DNA of 64,000 nt from the NCBI RefSeq assembly GCF_001187435.1, contig NZ_LFXA01000018.1, positions 496,001 to 560,000 of the forward strand, in the 5' to 3' direction. The position numbers and the translations under genes are program-made. Below, piece by piece: positions 49,734-59,570 of the stretch (position 1 is its first letter; every line of letters begins with the position of its first letter). Origin of the DNA: Streptomyces caatingaensis (GTDB lineage Bacteria; Actinomycetota; Actinomycetes; Streptomycetales; Streptomycetaceae). The notes below the pieces were generated by a model. It saw only the letters and a program-made list of their open reading frames with translations, was not told the DNA's origin and searched no databases.

Positions 49734-50036
49734 GTGAGTGTGGCACCTGTCGAGATCGAGCGTCCGGAGACGGGCGAGTCCCCCTTCGCCGTGACCGAGC
49801 CCGATGTCCCCTGGGTCACCCTCGTGCACAACGACCCCGTGAATCTGATGAGCTATGTCACCTACGTCTTCCAGACGTACTTCGGCTACTCCAAGGACAA
49901 GGCCCGCAAGCTGATGCTCGACGTCCACCACAAGGGCCGCGCCACCGTCTCCAGCGGCACGCGCGAGGAGATGGAGCGCGACGTGCAGGCGATGCACGGG
50001 TACGGGCTCTGGGCGACCCTCTCGCAGGACCGCTGA
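49734..50036 (+). CDS. clpS: ATP-dependent Clp protease adaptor ClpS
   Basis: A 100-residue N-recognin adaptor that delivers substrates with N-degrons to ClpAP or ClpCP. Core residues are present: WVTLVHNDPVNLMSYVTYVF, KARKLMLDVHHKGRATVSSG and MERDVQAMHGYGLWATL. The GTG at 49734 gives the normal length. It is divergent from pncB and overlaps the next gene by one base (TGATG), the usual actinobacterial pairing with DUF2017. Confidence 0.95.
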   Translation: MSVAPVEIERPETGESPFAVTEPDVPWVTLVHNDPVNLMSYVTYVFQTYFGYSKDKARKLMLDVHHKGRATVSSGTREEMERDVQAMHGYGLWATLSQDR

Positions 50037-50635
50037 TGGCCGGGCACTTCGAGCCGCTCCCGGGCGGCGGGGCCGCCATCGCCCTGGACGAACTGGAGAT
50101 CTCCATCCTGCGCAGCCTCGCCGTGCAGCTCCTGGAGCTGATCGGGCCCGAGGACGGGGCCGCGGGGGCGGAGGGGGACGATCCGCTGGCCCGGCTGTTC
50201 GCCGAGGGGCCCAGCGAGCCGCCGTCCGACCCGGCCCTGGCCCGGCTCTTCCCCGACGCGTACGGCGCGCCCGGCGAGGAGCCGGACGAGCGGGCGAAGG
50301 CGTACGCGGCCGAGTTCCGCCGCTTCACCGAGAACGACCTGCGGGCGCGCAAGCGCGAGGACGGCCTCGCCGTCGTCCGCTCGCTGGACGGGCTGACCCC
50401 CGCCGGCGACCGCGGCGCGGTCCTGCGCCTCACCCCCGAGGCCTCCCGGCAGTGGCTGGGCACGCTGAACGACCTGCGGCTGACGATCGGTGCCCGGCTG
50501 GAGATCACGGACGAGGACGAGAGCGAGGCCCTCTTCCGGCTGCCGGACGACGATCCCCGCAAGCCGATGGTCATGGCGTACCTCTGGCTCGGCGGGCTCC
50601 AGGAGACCCTGATCGAGACGCTCGGGCCGCGCTGA
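50036..50635 (+). CDS. DUF2017 domain protein
   Basis: A 199-residue cytoplasmic protein found beside clpS in actinobacteria. It begins FEPLPGGGAAIALDELEISI and ends in the typical block LRLTIGARLEITDEDESEAL and KPMVMAYLWLGGLQETLIE. It probably works with ClpS, as it is translationally coupled by the TGATG overlap, but its biochemical role is unknown. Confidence 0.9.
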   Translation: MAGHFEPLPGGGAAIALDELEISILRSLAVQLLELIGPEDGAAGAEGDDPLARLFAEGPSEPPSDPALARLFPDAYGAPGEEPDERAKAYAAEFRRFTENDLRARKREDGLAVVRSLDGLTPAGDRGAVLRLTPEASRQWLGTLNDLRLTIGARLEITDEDESEALFRLPDDDPRKPMVMAYLWLGGLQETLIETLGPR

Positions 50636-50961
50636 TCCGGATTTACGCCTTCCGATCTCCGTCCGCTGGGCGAACGCCTCCGTCCGGATAACGATCGCAT
50701 TACCGAGTGGCGGCTCTCGCCCCTCGTTATTAGGTTTGTCCCGCTTTGCCGGGGCCTTTTGTGTGCCCTGGGACACAATCGAACTGGCGATCTAGGTGTT
50801 ACTCGTGATAAATCTTCACGACCTGCATCCATCGACGCCACCCATGTCGGGGAGCGGGAGCGCTTAGGCCGACCGACCGTCGGCACGTGCAGGACTCCAT
50901 CCGGGGGGATCGGAACCCGGTCCGGAACGATCCGGACCGGTATGGAGAAAGGCGTTCCACC
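50636..50961 (+). other. Promoter region of the amino-acid permease
   Basis: This 326-base gap is less GC-rich than the flanking genes. It contains TGTGTGCCC-TGGGACACA (50759-50776), a near palindrome that could be an operator. GGAGAAAGG at 50944-50952 is the permease ribosome site. I see no gene and cannot fix the promoter. Confidence 0.4.
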
Positions 50962-52455
50962 ATGACCTCTGAGCAGGTCGTGTCCCGTGTCGCCGGCGCA
51001 GCCGGGGAGCGGGACGAGAACGGAAGCGGTCAGGACGCTTCCGAGGGTTACCAGCGGGGGCTGGGCAACCGACAGATCCAGATGATCGCCATTGGTGGCG
51101 CCATCGGCACCGGGCTCTTCCTCGGTGCGGGAACGGCGATATCCAAGGCCGGGCCGAGCCTCATCCTGGCCTATGCGATGGCCGGTCTCGTCATCTTCTT
51201 CATCATGCGGGCGCTCGGCGAGCTCCTCATGTACCGCCCGGTCTCGGGCTCCTTCTCCGATTACGCACGTGAATTCCTCGGTCCCTTCTGGGGATACGTG
51301 ACCGGCTGGACGTACTGGCTCTTCTGGGTCGTCACCGGAATCACCGAGGTCACCGCGGCGGCCAAGTATGTGCAGTACTGGGACAAGTCGATTCCCCAGT
51401 GGCTCTCCGCGCTGGCCTTCACCGCCGTCCTCTACCTGGCCAACCTGATATCCGTGAAGCTCTTCGGCGAGCTGGAGTTCTGGTTCTCCATGGTCAAGGT
51501 CACCGCCATCATCGGCATGATCCTGATCGGTATCGGCGTCATCACCCTCGGATTCTCCGACGCCGGTGACACCGCGTCCTTCTCGCTGCTCTGGTCCGAC
51601 GGCGGATTCTTCCCCAAGGGCATCGGCGGCACGCTGATGACGCTCCAGATCGTGATGTTCGCCTTCCTCGCCGTCGAACTCGTCGGCGTCACCGCGGGCG
51701 AGGCGACCGACCCCAAGAAGACCCTGCCCAAGGCCATCAACACCGTGCCGTGGCGCATCGCCGTCTTCTACCTGGGCGCGCTCGTCATCATCCTGTCCGT
51801 GGTCAGCTGGACCGTCTTCGAGCCGGGCGTCAGCCCGTTCGTCGAGGCGTTCGCCAAGATCGGCCTGCCGGCCGGCGCCGGGATCGTCAACTTCGTCGTC
51901 CTCACCGCGGCGTTGTCCTCCTGCAACTCCGGCATGTACTCCACCGGCCGCATGCTGCGCGACCTCGCGCTCAACGGCCAGGGCCCGAAGTTCTTCGGCG
52001 TCCTGTCCGCCCGCGGCCTGCCGCTGCGCGGTACGACGGTCTCGGCCGCGTTCATGCTCGTCGGCGTCTGGATCAACTACCAGTGGCCGGGCAAGGCGTT
52101 CGAGTACGTCGTGTCCTTCGCGACCATCTCCGGCATGTGGGCCTGGATCATGATCCTCCTCGCCCAGCTCCGCTACCGCCGCAAGGCGGACCGCGGCGAA
52201 CTGCCGCAGTCGGAGTTCAGGGCGCCCGGCGCGCCGTGGACGAGCCTCTTCGCCCTGGCCTTCATCGGCATGGTGATCGTGCTGATGGGCATCGACAAGG
52301 ACTCGCGCGTCTCGCTCTACTGCGCTCCCGTCTGGGCCGCGGTCATGGTCGCCTCGTACTTCGTGCTCAAGGCCCGCAACCCGCAGGCGTTCGCGCGCAA
52401 GGACTACTCGGCCGGGACGGCCGAGAAGGCCGCGCAGGTCGAACAGGCCGCCTGA
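50962..52455 (+). CDS. Amino-acid permease, AAT family
   Basis: The 497-residue permease of the APC superfamily has 12 helices. The first is preceded by the typical GLGNRQIQMIAIGGAIGTGL, which is the substrate-backbone binding segment, and is followed by LFLGAGTAISKAGPSLILAY, then FRAPGAPW before the last helices. It is closest in pattern to GABA, aromatic and D-serine/D-alanine/glycine permeases; the substrate is not fixed. The ATG at 50962 has GGAGAAAGG upstream. It stands alone between DUF2017 and the mec operon. Confidence 0.92.
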   Translation: MTSEQVVSRVAGAAGERDENGSGQDASEGYQRGLGNRQIQMIAIGGAIGTGLFLGAGTAISKAGPSLILAYAMAGLVIFFIMRALGELLMYRPVSGSFSDYAREFLGPFWGYVTGWTYWLFWVVTGITEVTAAAKYVQYWDKSIPQWLSALAFTAVLYLANLISVKLFGELEFWFSMVKVTAIIGMILIGIGVITLGFSDAGDTASFSLLWSDGGFFPKGIGGTLMTLQIVMFAFLAVELVGVTAGEATDPKKTLPKAINTVPWRIAVFYLGALVIILSVVSWTVFEPGVSPFVEAFAKIGLPAGAGIVNFVVLTAALSSCNSGMYSTGRMLRDLALNGQGPKFFGVLSARGLPLRGTTVSAAFMLVGVWINYQWPGKAFEYVVSFATISGMWAWIMILLAQLRYRRKADRGELPQSEFRAPGAPWTSLFALAFIGMVIVLMGIDKDSRVSLYCAPVWAAVMVASYFVLKARNPQAFARKDYSAGTAEKAAQVEQAA

Positions 52456-52475
52456 CCCTCCCGGCCCCGGGCCCA

Positions 52476-52503
52476 CCCCCGCACCACCCCTCCGGTGCGG
52501 GGG
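52476..52503 (+). terminator. Hairpin terminator after the permease
   Basis: The stem CCCCCGCACC/GGTGCGGGGG (10 bp) with an 8-base loop, extended by an outer GGGCCC pairing, begins 21 bases after the stop. Confidence 0.65.
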
Positions 52504-52734
52504 CGGGCCCGGCCCTTTCCCCCGCCCGGCCCCTTCCCCGCCCGGTCCGGCCCCTTGCGCGGGTGCGCCCAGCGGGCCGTACGGGGCGGGACGTTCGCGG
52601 AGCCGGGCGCCAACGGCCCGCGCGGAGCCGGGCGTCCACGGCATCGGCGGCGTCATCGGCGGCGTCCCGGCCGGGGCGCACGCGTCAATGAGGCCCCGGG
52701 GGGCCGCAACTGCCGCGCGAACTAAGCTGACCGC

Positions 52735-53157
52735 ATGCTGACGCTCACCCAGGACCTCTACGACAGGATCGTCGCGCACGCCCGCGCCGACCACCCCGAC
52801 GAGGCGTGCGGGGTGGTCGCGGGCCCCGCGGGCAGCGACCGGCCGGAGCGCTTCATCCCGATGCTCAACGCCGCGCGGTCGCCCACGTTCTACGAGTTCG
52901 ACTCGGCCGATCTGCTGCGGCTCTACCGGGAGATGGACGACCGCGACGAGGAGCCGGTCGTCATCTACCACTCGCACACCGCCACCGAGGCGTACCCCTC
53001 CCGCACCGACGTCTCGTACGCCAACGAACCCGGGGCCCACTACGTCCTGGTCTCGACGGCGGACAAGGACGGCGCGGGACCGTTCCAGTTCCGTTCCTTC
53101 CGGATCGTGGACGGCGTGATCACGGAGGAGGAGGTCCGGGTCGTCGACGCCCGCTGA
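52735..53157 (+). CDS. mec: Mec/JAMM metallopeptidase for the CysO carrier
   Basis: A 140-residue M67 (JAMM) zinc peptidase. The motif is complete: His79-Ser-His81, Ser89 and Asp92 in YHSHTATEAYPSRTDVSYA. In Mycobacterium tuberculosis Mec releases cysteine from the CysO-cysteine adduct. The order mec-cysO-cysM is the same here, so the role is well supported. The ATG at 52735 gives the standard length; 102 bases separate it from cysO. Confidence 0.93.
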   Translation: MLTLTQDLYDRIVAHARADHPDEACGVVAGPAGSDRPERFIPMLNAARSPTFYEFDSADLLRLYREMDDRDEEPVVIYHSHTATEAYPSRTDVSYANEPGAHYVLVSTADKDGAGPFQFRSFRIVDGVITEEEVRVVDAR

Positions 53158-53259
53158 GCCGCGTCCGTCCGGTACGAACTTACGGGTGCTGTACAGGGAA
53201 TCGATAGCATGCGCCCGAGGTTGCCCCGCAGAGAACCCCCTTCACGAGGAGCACGACCC

Positions 53260-53541
53260 ATGGCCATCGAGGTCCGCATCCCGACCATCCTCCGCACCTA
53301 CACCGACGGAAAGAAGGCAGTCGAGGGCAGCGGCGCCACGCTCGACGAGCTCTTCACCGACCTGGAGAGCCGGCACGCGGGCATCCGCGAGCGGCTCGTC
53401 GACGACCGGGGCGAGCTGCGCCGCTTCGTCAACGTCTACCTCAACGACGAGGACGTCCGCTTCCTCGGCGGCATCGCCACCGAGCTGGGCGACGGCGACA
53501 GCGTGACGATCCTCCCGGCCGTCGCCGGCGGAAGGGCCTAG
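53260..53541 (+). CDS. cysO: Sulfur-carrier protein CysO (ThiS/MoaD fold)
   Basis: The 93-residue ubiquitin-like sulfur carrier starts VRIPTILRTYTDGKKAVEG and has the FVNVYLNDEDVRFLGGI and GDSVTILPAVAGG blocks. As a thiocarboxylate at the terminal Gly-Gly it donates sulfur to CysM. Here the Gly90-Gly91 pair is followed by Arg92-Ala93, so the carrier appears to need trimming before activation, perhaps by Mec. It lies 7 bases upstream of cysM. Confidence 0.93.
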   Translation: MAIEVRIPTILRTYTDGKKAVEGSGATLDELFTDLESRHAGIRERLVDDRGELRRFVNVYLNDEDVRFLGGIATELGDGDSVTILPAVAGGRA

Positions 53542-53548
53542 GAGCGCG

Positions 53549-54499
53549 ATGCGCTACGAGAGCCCCCTGGCGGCGGTCGGCAACACCCCGCTCGTCCGGC
53601 TGCCCCGCCTCTCGCCGTCCGAGGACGTGCGCGTCTGGGCCAAGCTGGAGGACCGCAACCCGACCGGTTCCGTCAAGGACCGCCCCGCCCTGCACATGAT
53701 CGAACAGGCCGAGCGGGCCGGCCGGCTGACCCCGGGGTGCACCATCCTCGAACCCACCTCGGGCAACACCGGCATCTCCCTGGCCATGGCCGCCCGGCTC
53801 AAGGGCTACCGCATCGTCTGCGTCATGCCGGAGAACACCAGCGAGGAGCGGCGGCAGCTGCTCGCCATGTGGGGCGCGGAGATCATCTCCTCGCCGGCCG
53901 CCGGGGGCTCCAACACGGCCGTGCGGATGGCCAAGGAGCTGGCCGCGGAGCATCCCGACTGGGTGATGCTCTACCAGTACGGCAACCCCGACAACGCCGG
54001 GGCCCACTACGCCACCACCGGCCCCGAGATCCTCGCCGACCTCCCGGAGATCACCCACTTCGTCGCGGGGCTCGGCACCACCGGCACCCTGATGGGCGTC
54101 GGACGCTATCTGCGCGAGCACGTGCCGGACGTGCGGATCGTCGCCGCCGAGCCCCGCTACGACGATCTCGTCTACGGCCTGCGCAACCTCGACGAGGGCT
54201 TCGTCCCCGAGCTCTACGACGAGAAGGTCCTCACCACCCGCTTCTCCGTCGGCTCGGAGGACGCCGTCCGGCGCACCCGTGAACTCCTCGCCGAGGAGGG
54301 TATCTTCGCGGGCGTCTCCACCGGCGCCGTCCTGCACGCCGCCCTCGGCGTCGCGCGCAAGGCCGTACGGGCGGGGGAGCGCGCCGACATCGCCTTCGTC
54401 GTCGCCGACGGCGGCTGGAAATACCTGTCCACCGGCGTGTACACCGCGCCGACCACCGAGGCGGCCGTGGCCGCCCTGCACGGCCGGCTATGGGCCTGA
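53549..54499 (+). CDS. cysM: CysM, O-phosphoserine-type cysteine synthase
   Basis: A 316-residue PLP enzyme of the cysteine synthase family. The PLP lysine is Lys43 in NPTGSVKDRPALHM, and the phosphate loop is EPTSGNTGISLA. AGLGTTGTLMGVGRYL follows. The RRQLLAMWGAEIISSP region and its position next to cysO identify the CysM type that accepts sulfur from CysO thiocarboxylate rather than free sulfide. GGAGCG precedes the ATG. Confidence 0.94.
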   Translation: MRYESPLAAVGNTPLVRLPRLSPSEDVRVWAKLEDRNPTGSVKDRPALHMIEQAERAGRLTPGCTILEPTSGNTGISLAMAARLKGYRIVCVMPENTSEERRQLLAMWGAEIISSPAAGGSNTAVRMAKELAAEHPDWVMLYQYGNPDNAGAHYATTGPEILADLPEITHFVAGLGTTGTLMGVGRYLREHVPDVRIVAAEPRYDDLVYGLRNLDEGFVPELYDEKVLTTRFSVGSEDAVRRTRELLAEEGIFAGVSTGAVLHAALGVARKAVRAGERADIAFVVADGGWKYLSTGVYTAPTTEAAVAALHGRLWA

Positions 54500-54551
54500 G
54501 GCCGCCCCTACCGATGTTGGCGGCCGACTGACATCATCCCGGGAGACACAC

Positions 54552-54671
54552 ATGAACTGTCCCGCATGTGGATCTTCGGACATGAGGCAACTCAACAATG
54601 GAAACTGGCAGTGCGGAAGCTGCGGCGCAGTCACGGCTGGATCGGGCGGCATGGGATGCGCTCGCCCCTGA
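54552..54671 (+). CDS. Very small zinc-ribbon protein
   Basis: The 39-residue reading begins after GGGAG with good spacing and encodes MNCPACGSSDM and NWQCGSCGAV. The two CxxC pairs make a rubredoxin-like zinc knuckle. It ends inside the next small frame. It may be the first half of one gene whose second half is the overlapping frame at 54598-54804. The function is unknown. Confidence 0.5.
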   Translation: MNCPACGSSDMRQLNNGNWQCGSCGAVTAGSGGMGCARP

Positions 54672-54804
54672 GACGCGTGAACGGCTGGCGGCCTTCATGT
54701 CGCCCGAGGAGTTCACGGTGACGGCCGGAAGCAAGGAGTCCGCGGAGCGCTTCCGGCGCTTCATGGACACCCTCGACCGCGCCGAGAAGCTGCGGCCGCT
54801 CTAG
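54598..54804 (+). CDS. Small helical protein overlapping the zinc-ribbon frame
   Basis: The 68-residue frame encodes AWDALAPETRERLAAFMSPE and SAERFRRFMDTLDRAEKL, good amphipathic helices with high GC3 from about 54660 on. The first 20 codons overlap the zinc-ribbon frame and have weak codon bias, so the real start may lie in that frame with a shift between. No family recognised. Confidence 0.5.
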   Translation: METGSAEAAAQSRLDRAAWDALAPETRERLAAFMSPEEFTVTAGSKESAERFRRFMDTLDRAEKLRPL

Positions 54805-54820
54805 CGGCCGGGCGGTCTCC

Positions 54821-54872
54821 GCGCGCAGGGCCCCGCCCGCACCTTCCGGGGTGCGGGCGGGGCCCTGCGCGC
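54821..54872. terminator. 23-bp perfect-stem terminator
   Basis: The arms at 54821-54843 and 54850-54872 are perfectly complementary over 23 bp (GCGCGCAGGGCCCCGCC at the outside) and close a 6-base TTCCGG loop. It ends the cysM region and separates it from the MBL gene. Confidence 0.85.
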
Positions 54873-55041
54873 GTCCGGTCCACCGCCGGTCCGTTCCGGT
54901 CCGCTGTCCGGTTGATTGTCCTGGTGATTCCAGCCACACACCCAGCCCTCCGAGGAGCGGGCGCTCCGTTCCCGCCTTACCCTCGGACGCACCGCATGGC
55001 CCCCAGCCCCCCGTCACCGGCCCACGGAGGTTCAGGCCCGC

Positions 55042-55794
55042 ATGAAGCTCACCGTCGTCGGATGCGCCGGGTCGTTCCCGTCCACGGAGTCGGCCTGTTC
55101 GAGCTACCTCGTGGAGGCCGACGGCTACCGGCTGCTCCTCGACATGGGCAACGGAGCCCTCGGTGAGCTCCAGCGCCACATCGGGCTCTACGACCTCGAC
55201 GCCGTGCTGCTGTCGCACCTGCATCCCGACCACTGCATCGACATGTGCGGCTACTTCGTCGCCCGTTACTACCGGCACGACGGCGGACGGGCCGGGGCGA
55301 TCCCCGTCCACGGGCCCGCCGGCACGGAGGAGCGGCTGCTCACCGCGTACGGGGACGTGCCGGACGAGGCGTGCATGAGCGAGGTCTTCGACTTCCGCAC
55401 GCTGGAACCCGGCTCCTTCTCGCTGGGGCCCTTCACGGTCTTCACCGACCGCGTCAACCACCCCGTGGAGGCGTTCGCCTTCCGGGTGGAGCACGGGGGT
55501 TCGGCCGTCGTCTACTCCGGGGACACGGGGCCCTGCGAGGCGATCAACGCATTGGCGAAGGACGCGGATCTGCTGCTGTGCGAGGCGTCGTTCACGCACG
55601 GGAAGGAAGACATTCCCGATCTGCATCTGAACGGGCTCGAGGCCGGGCGCATCGCGGCCGGTGCGCGCGTGGGGCGCCTCGTGCTCACGCACATCCCGCC
55701 GTGGACCGATCCGTTGACGAACCTGCGCGACGCGCGCTCCGTCTACGAGGGCCCTGCGGAGCTCGCCCACGCCGGGGCCGTCTACGAGGTGTGA
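55042..55794 (+). CDS. MBL-fold metallo-hydrolase (Rv1339-like)
   Basis: A 250-residue metallo-beta-lactamase-fold enzyme. The metal motif is His59-x-His61-x-Asp63-His64 in LLSHLHPDHC; further ligands are in VNHPVEAF, YSGDTGPCE and LTHIPPWTD. It resembles RNase Z-like and cyclic-nucleotide phosphodiesterase members. The gene order (cysM, then this, then rph) matches that of Rv1339 in M. tuberculosis, reported as a cAMP phosphodiesterase, so that role is possible but unproven. Confidence 0.88.
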   Translation: MKLTVVGCAGSFPSTESACSSYLVEADGYRLLLDMGNGALGELQRHIGLYDLDAVLLSHLHPDHCIDMCGYFVARYYRHDGGRAGAIPVHGPAGTEERLLTAYGDVPDEACMSEVFDFRTLEPGSFSLGPFTVFTDRVNHPVEAFAFRVEHGGSAVVYSGDTGPCEAINALAKDADLLLCEASFTHGKEDIPDLHLNGLEAGRIAAGARVGRLVLTHIPPWTDPLTNLRDARSVYEGPAELAHAGAVYEV

Positions 55795-55805
55795 CTCGCC
55801 CCGGA

Positions 55806-56351
55806 CCCGCCCTTTCACCCTTTCTCCCGGGGCTCCGCCCCGGCCCCGGCCCGCGCCGCCGCGCGGCGTGCGGGGGCTTCGCCCCCTGGGCCCTGCGGGG
55901 CTGTGCCCCTGGACCCCGCGGGCTTCGCCCCGCACTCCGAGGGGGCGAGGCGGGGGCTTCCCCTGCGCCCCACCGGGGGCTTCGCCCCCTGGACCCGCGG
56001 GGCTCCGCCCCTGCACTCCACTGGGGCTGCGTCCCTGGCTCCTGCTTCGGGGCTCCGCCCCGGACCCCGCAACCGCGCTCCGCGCGGTCGTCCTCAAGCT
56101 CCCCCGGAGGGGGTACCCCCAGGACGGGCTGATTCCAGCCCGTCCGGCGTTTGAGGACGAGCGGCGGAGCCGCGATCAGGGGGGTGCAGGGGGCGCAGCC
56201 CCCGCCACCGCGCGGAGCGCGGGCACGGCCCCGGCTCCGCGCCCCGGGAAGGGGAAGGGGCGCAGCCCCCGCCCGCCGCGCGGAGCGCGACCTGGGCCGG
56301 GGCCGGGAGGGTGGAAGGGGCGCAGCCCCTGAGAAACGGTGAAGGGGCGGG
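55806..56351. repeat. GC-rich hairpin island 3
   Basis: The island is bordered by inverted boundary units, CCCGCCCTTTCACCCTTTC at 55806 and GAGAAACGGTGAAGGGGC at 56331. It contains GGGGCTTCGCCCC-type hairpins. At about 56091-56159 it also holds a GTCCTCAA...TTGAGGAC element with an inner hairpin, GGACGGGCTG-ATTC-CAGCCCGTCC. No gene is present. Its build matches the island at 46.7 kb. Confidence 0.7.
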
Positions 56352-56371
56352 GCCGGGGCGGGAAAACGCGA

Positions 56372-56404
56372 ATCCCCCCGGGAACGCGAGGCTTCCGGGG
56401 GGAT
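56372..56404 (-). terminator. Terminator of nagE2
   Basis: ATCCCCCCGG and CCGGGGGGAT pair over 10 bp around 13 bases, just past the nagE2 stop. Confidence 0.7.
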
Positions 56405-56417
56405 CGGGCCGAGGACG

Positions 56418-57854
<1,437 letters not shown>

Positions 57855-57920
57855 CGGATTCCTCCAGGTGAGGCGGGCACTCGAAAGATCGGGGGATCGA
57901 GGGGGAGATGGCCCGCTTAA

Positions 57921-57952
57921 TTTGGTCTACACCACTTGTGGTTTAGACCTGT
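57921..57952 (-). promoter_or_regulatory. Two abutting DasR-type operators before nagE2
   Basis: TTTGGTCTACACCACT (57921-57936) and TGTGGTTTAGACCTGT (57937-57952) both fit the dre consensus ACTGGTCTAGACCACT with a few changes. They lie 67-98 bases before the nagE2 start. DasR is the GlcNAc-responsive GntR repressor of Streptomyces; it would be released by glucosamine 6-phosphate. Confidence 0.85.
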
Positions 57953-58067
57953 TGTAGCACGTGAAGCGGGCATAAAGGAATCCGTCAACAGCGGTGGCCT
58001 GTGACACACGGGAGGTGTGGGGCGGCTCACAGAACAACCGGGACCAAACGGCCCTGGACCGCCCGGA

Positions 58068-59378
58068 CTACTCCACCTTCTCGCGCTCCATCTCCCGCGC
58101 GACGTCCTCCGGTTCACGCCCGGGCGTCGGCAGGTCGAACGTGGCGATCGCGAAGCGGAACACCACGTAATAGACGATCGCGAACGCGAAGCCGATGGGG
58201 ATGATCAGCCAGGGCCGCGTCGCCAGGCCCCAGTTGATCACGTAGTCGATCAGGCCCGCCGAGAAGCTGAATCCGTCGTGTACGCCCAGTGCCCACGTCA
58301 CGGCCATCGACACCCCGGTCAGCACCGCGTGCAGCGCGTACAGCGCCGGGGCGATGAAGAGGAAGGAGTACTCGATCGGCTCCGTCACGCCCGTCACGAA
58401 GGACGTCAGGGCCACCGACAGCATCATGCCGCCGACCATCTTCCGGTTCTCCGGCCGGGCGGTGTGCGTGATCGCCAGGGCCGCCGCGGGCAGGGCGAAC
58501 ATCATGACCGGGAAGAAGCCGGAGGTGAACTGCCCGGCCGTCGGGTCGCCCGCCAGGAAGCGGTTGATGTCGCCGTGCACCACCGTCCCGTCCGGCTTGG
58601 TGAACGAGCCGAACTGGAACCACATGAAGGTGTTGAGGAACTGGTGCAGCCCCACCACCAGCAGCCCCCGGTTCGCCAGCCCGAAGACGCCCGAGCCCGT
58701 CGGCCCCAGGTCGGTCAGCCACCGGCTGAAGCGCGTCAGCCCGTCGCCGACCGGCGGCCAGATGAAGAGGCAGACGACGGCGAAGACCAGCGCCACGAAC
58801 GACATCATGATCGGGACGAGCCGGCGGCCGTTGAAGAAGCCCAGCCAGTCCACCAGCCGCACCCGGTGGAAGCGCACCCAGAACCAGGCGCTCAGCAGCC
58901 CGATCACGATGCCGCCGAAGATGCCGGGGTTCTGGAAGCCGGCGAGCGTCGCCGCGCCCGACCCCGAGACGCACACCCCGCTCCACAGCCCCGCGCCCTC
59001 GAACTTCGCCGTGCGCGGGCAGTCCTCGGGGAACTGGTGGAGGACGGAGAAGTAGACGAGGAAGGCCACCACCGCGGCCAGCGCCGTCGAACCGTCCGCC
59101 TTCTTCGCCATGCCGATGGCCACGCCCACGCAGAACAGCAGCGGCAGCCCCAGCGCGGAGTCCAGCAGCGCGCCGCCCGCGCCGGCGAAGACCTTCGCCA
59201 CGTCCGTCCAGCCCAGGCCGTCCTTGCCGAAGACGTCCGGCTGCCCCAGCCGGTTGAGGATCCCGGCGGCCGGGAGCACCGCGATCGGCAGCTGGAGACT
59301 GCGGCCCATCTTCTGCAGGCCCTGCAGCAGCCCCTGCAGGGCCTTGCGCCCGCGTCCCGTCGCGGCCTCCGCGCTCAT
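58068..59378 (-). CDS. nagE1: PTS N-acetylglucosamine permease IIC, second copy
   Basis: A 436-residue IIC paralogue of nagE2, with GRSLQLPIAVLPAAGILNRL, VGVAIGMAKKADGSTALAAV, FGLANRGLLVVGLHQFLNTF, GGMMLSVALTSFVTGVTEPI and FLFIAPALYALHAVLTG. It lacks the long Lys/Ala tail. The ATG at 59378 follows GGGAGGAC; upstream ATGs would overlap the operator. It is divergent from nagF and shares one DasR-type site with it. A GC-poor gap separates it from nagE2. Confidence 0.9.
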   Translation of the reverse strand: MSAEAATGRGRKALQGLLQGLQKMGRSLQLPIAVLPAAGILNRLGQPDVFGKDGLGWTDVAKVFAGAGGALLDSALGLPLLFCVGVAIGMAKKADGSTALAAVVAFLVYFSVLHQFPEDCPRTAKFEGAGLWSGVCVSGSGAATLAGFQNPGIFGGIVIGLLSAWFWVRFHRVRLVDWLGFFNGRRLVPIMMSFVALVFAVVCLFIWPPVGDGLTRFSRWLTDLGPTGSGVFGLANRGLLVVGLHQFLNTFMWFQFGSFTKPDGTVVHGDINRFLAGDPTAGQFTSGFFPVMMFALPAAALAITHTARPENRKMVGGMMLSVALTSFVTGVTEPIEYSFLFIAPALYALHAVLTGVSMAVTWALGVHDGFSFSAGLIDYVINWGLATRPWLIIPIGFAFAIVYYVVFRFAIATFDLPTPGREPEDVAREMEREKVE

Positions 59379-59399
59379 CCGTGTCCTCCCGGCTGGCAT

Positions 59400-59415
59400 A
59401 CTGGTGTAGACCACT
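59400..59415. promoter_or_regulatory. DasR-type operator shared by nagE1 and nagF
   Basis: ACTGGTGTAGACCACT matches the dre palindrome at all but one position. It lies 22 bases before the nagE1 start and 156 before nagF. Confidence 0.9.
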
Positions 59416-59570
59416 GAGGGGTGCGATTCGGTCCGTCCGGAGCGCAGGGCCCGGTGGCCGCCATCATTCGTCAGATGACGGACATACGCCCGCGTAGTTG
59501 CTCTGAACGTGGGTTACCGTGTGAAAGCCGGTCGGCGGGACCGCCGAGGGCCGAGACAACAGGAGTGCAC

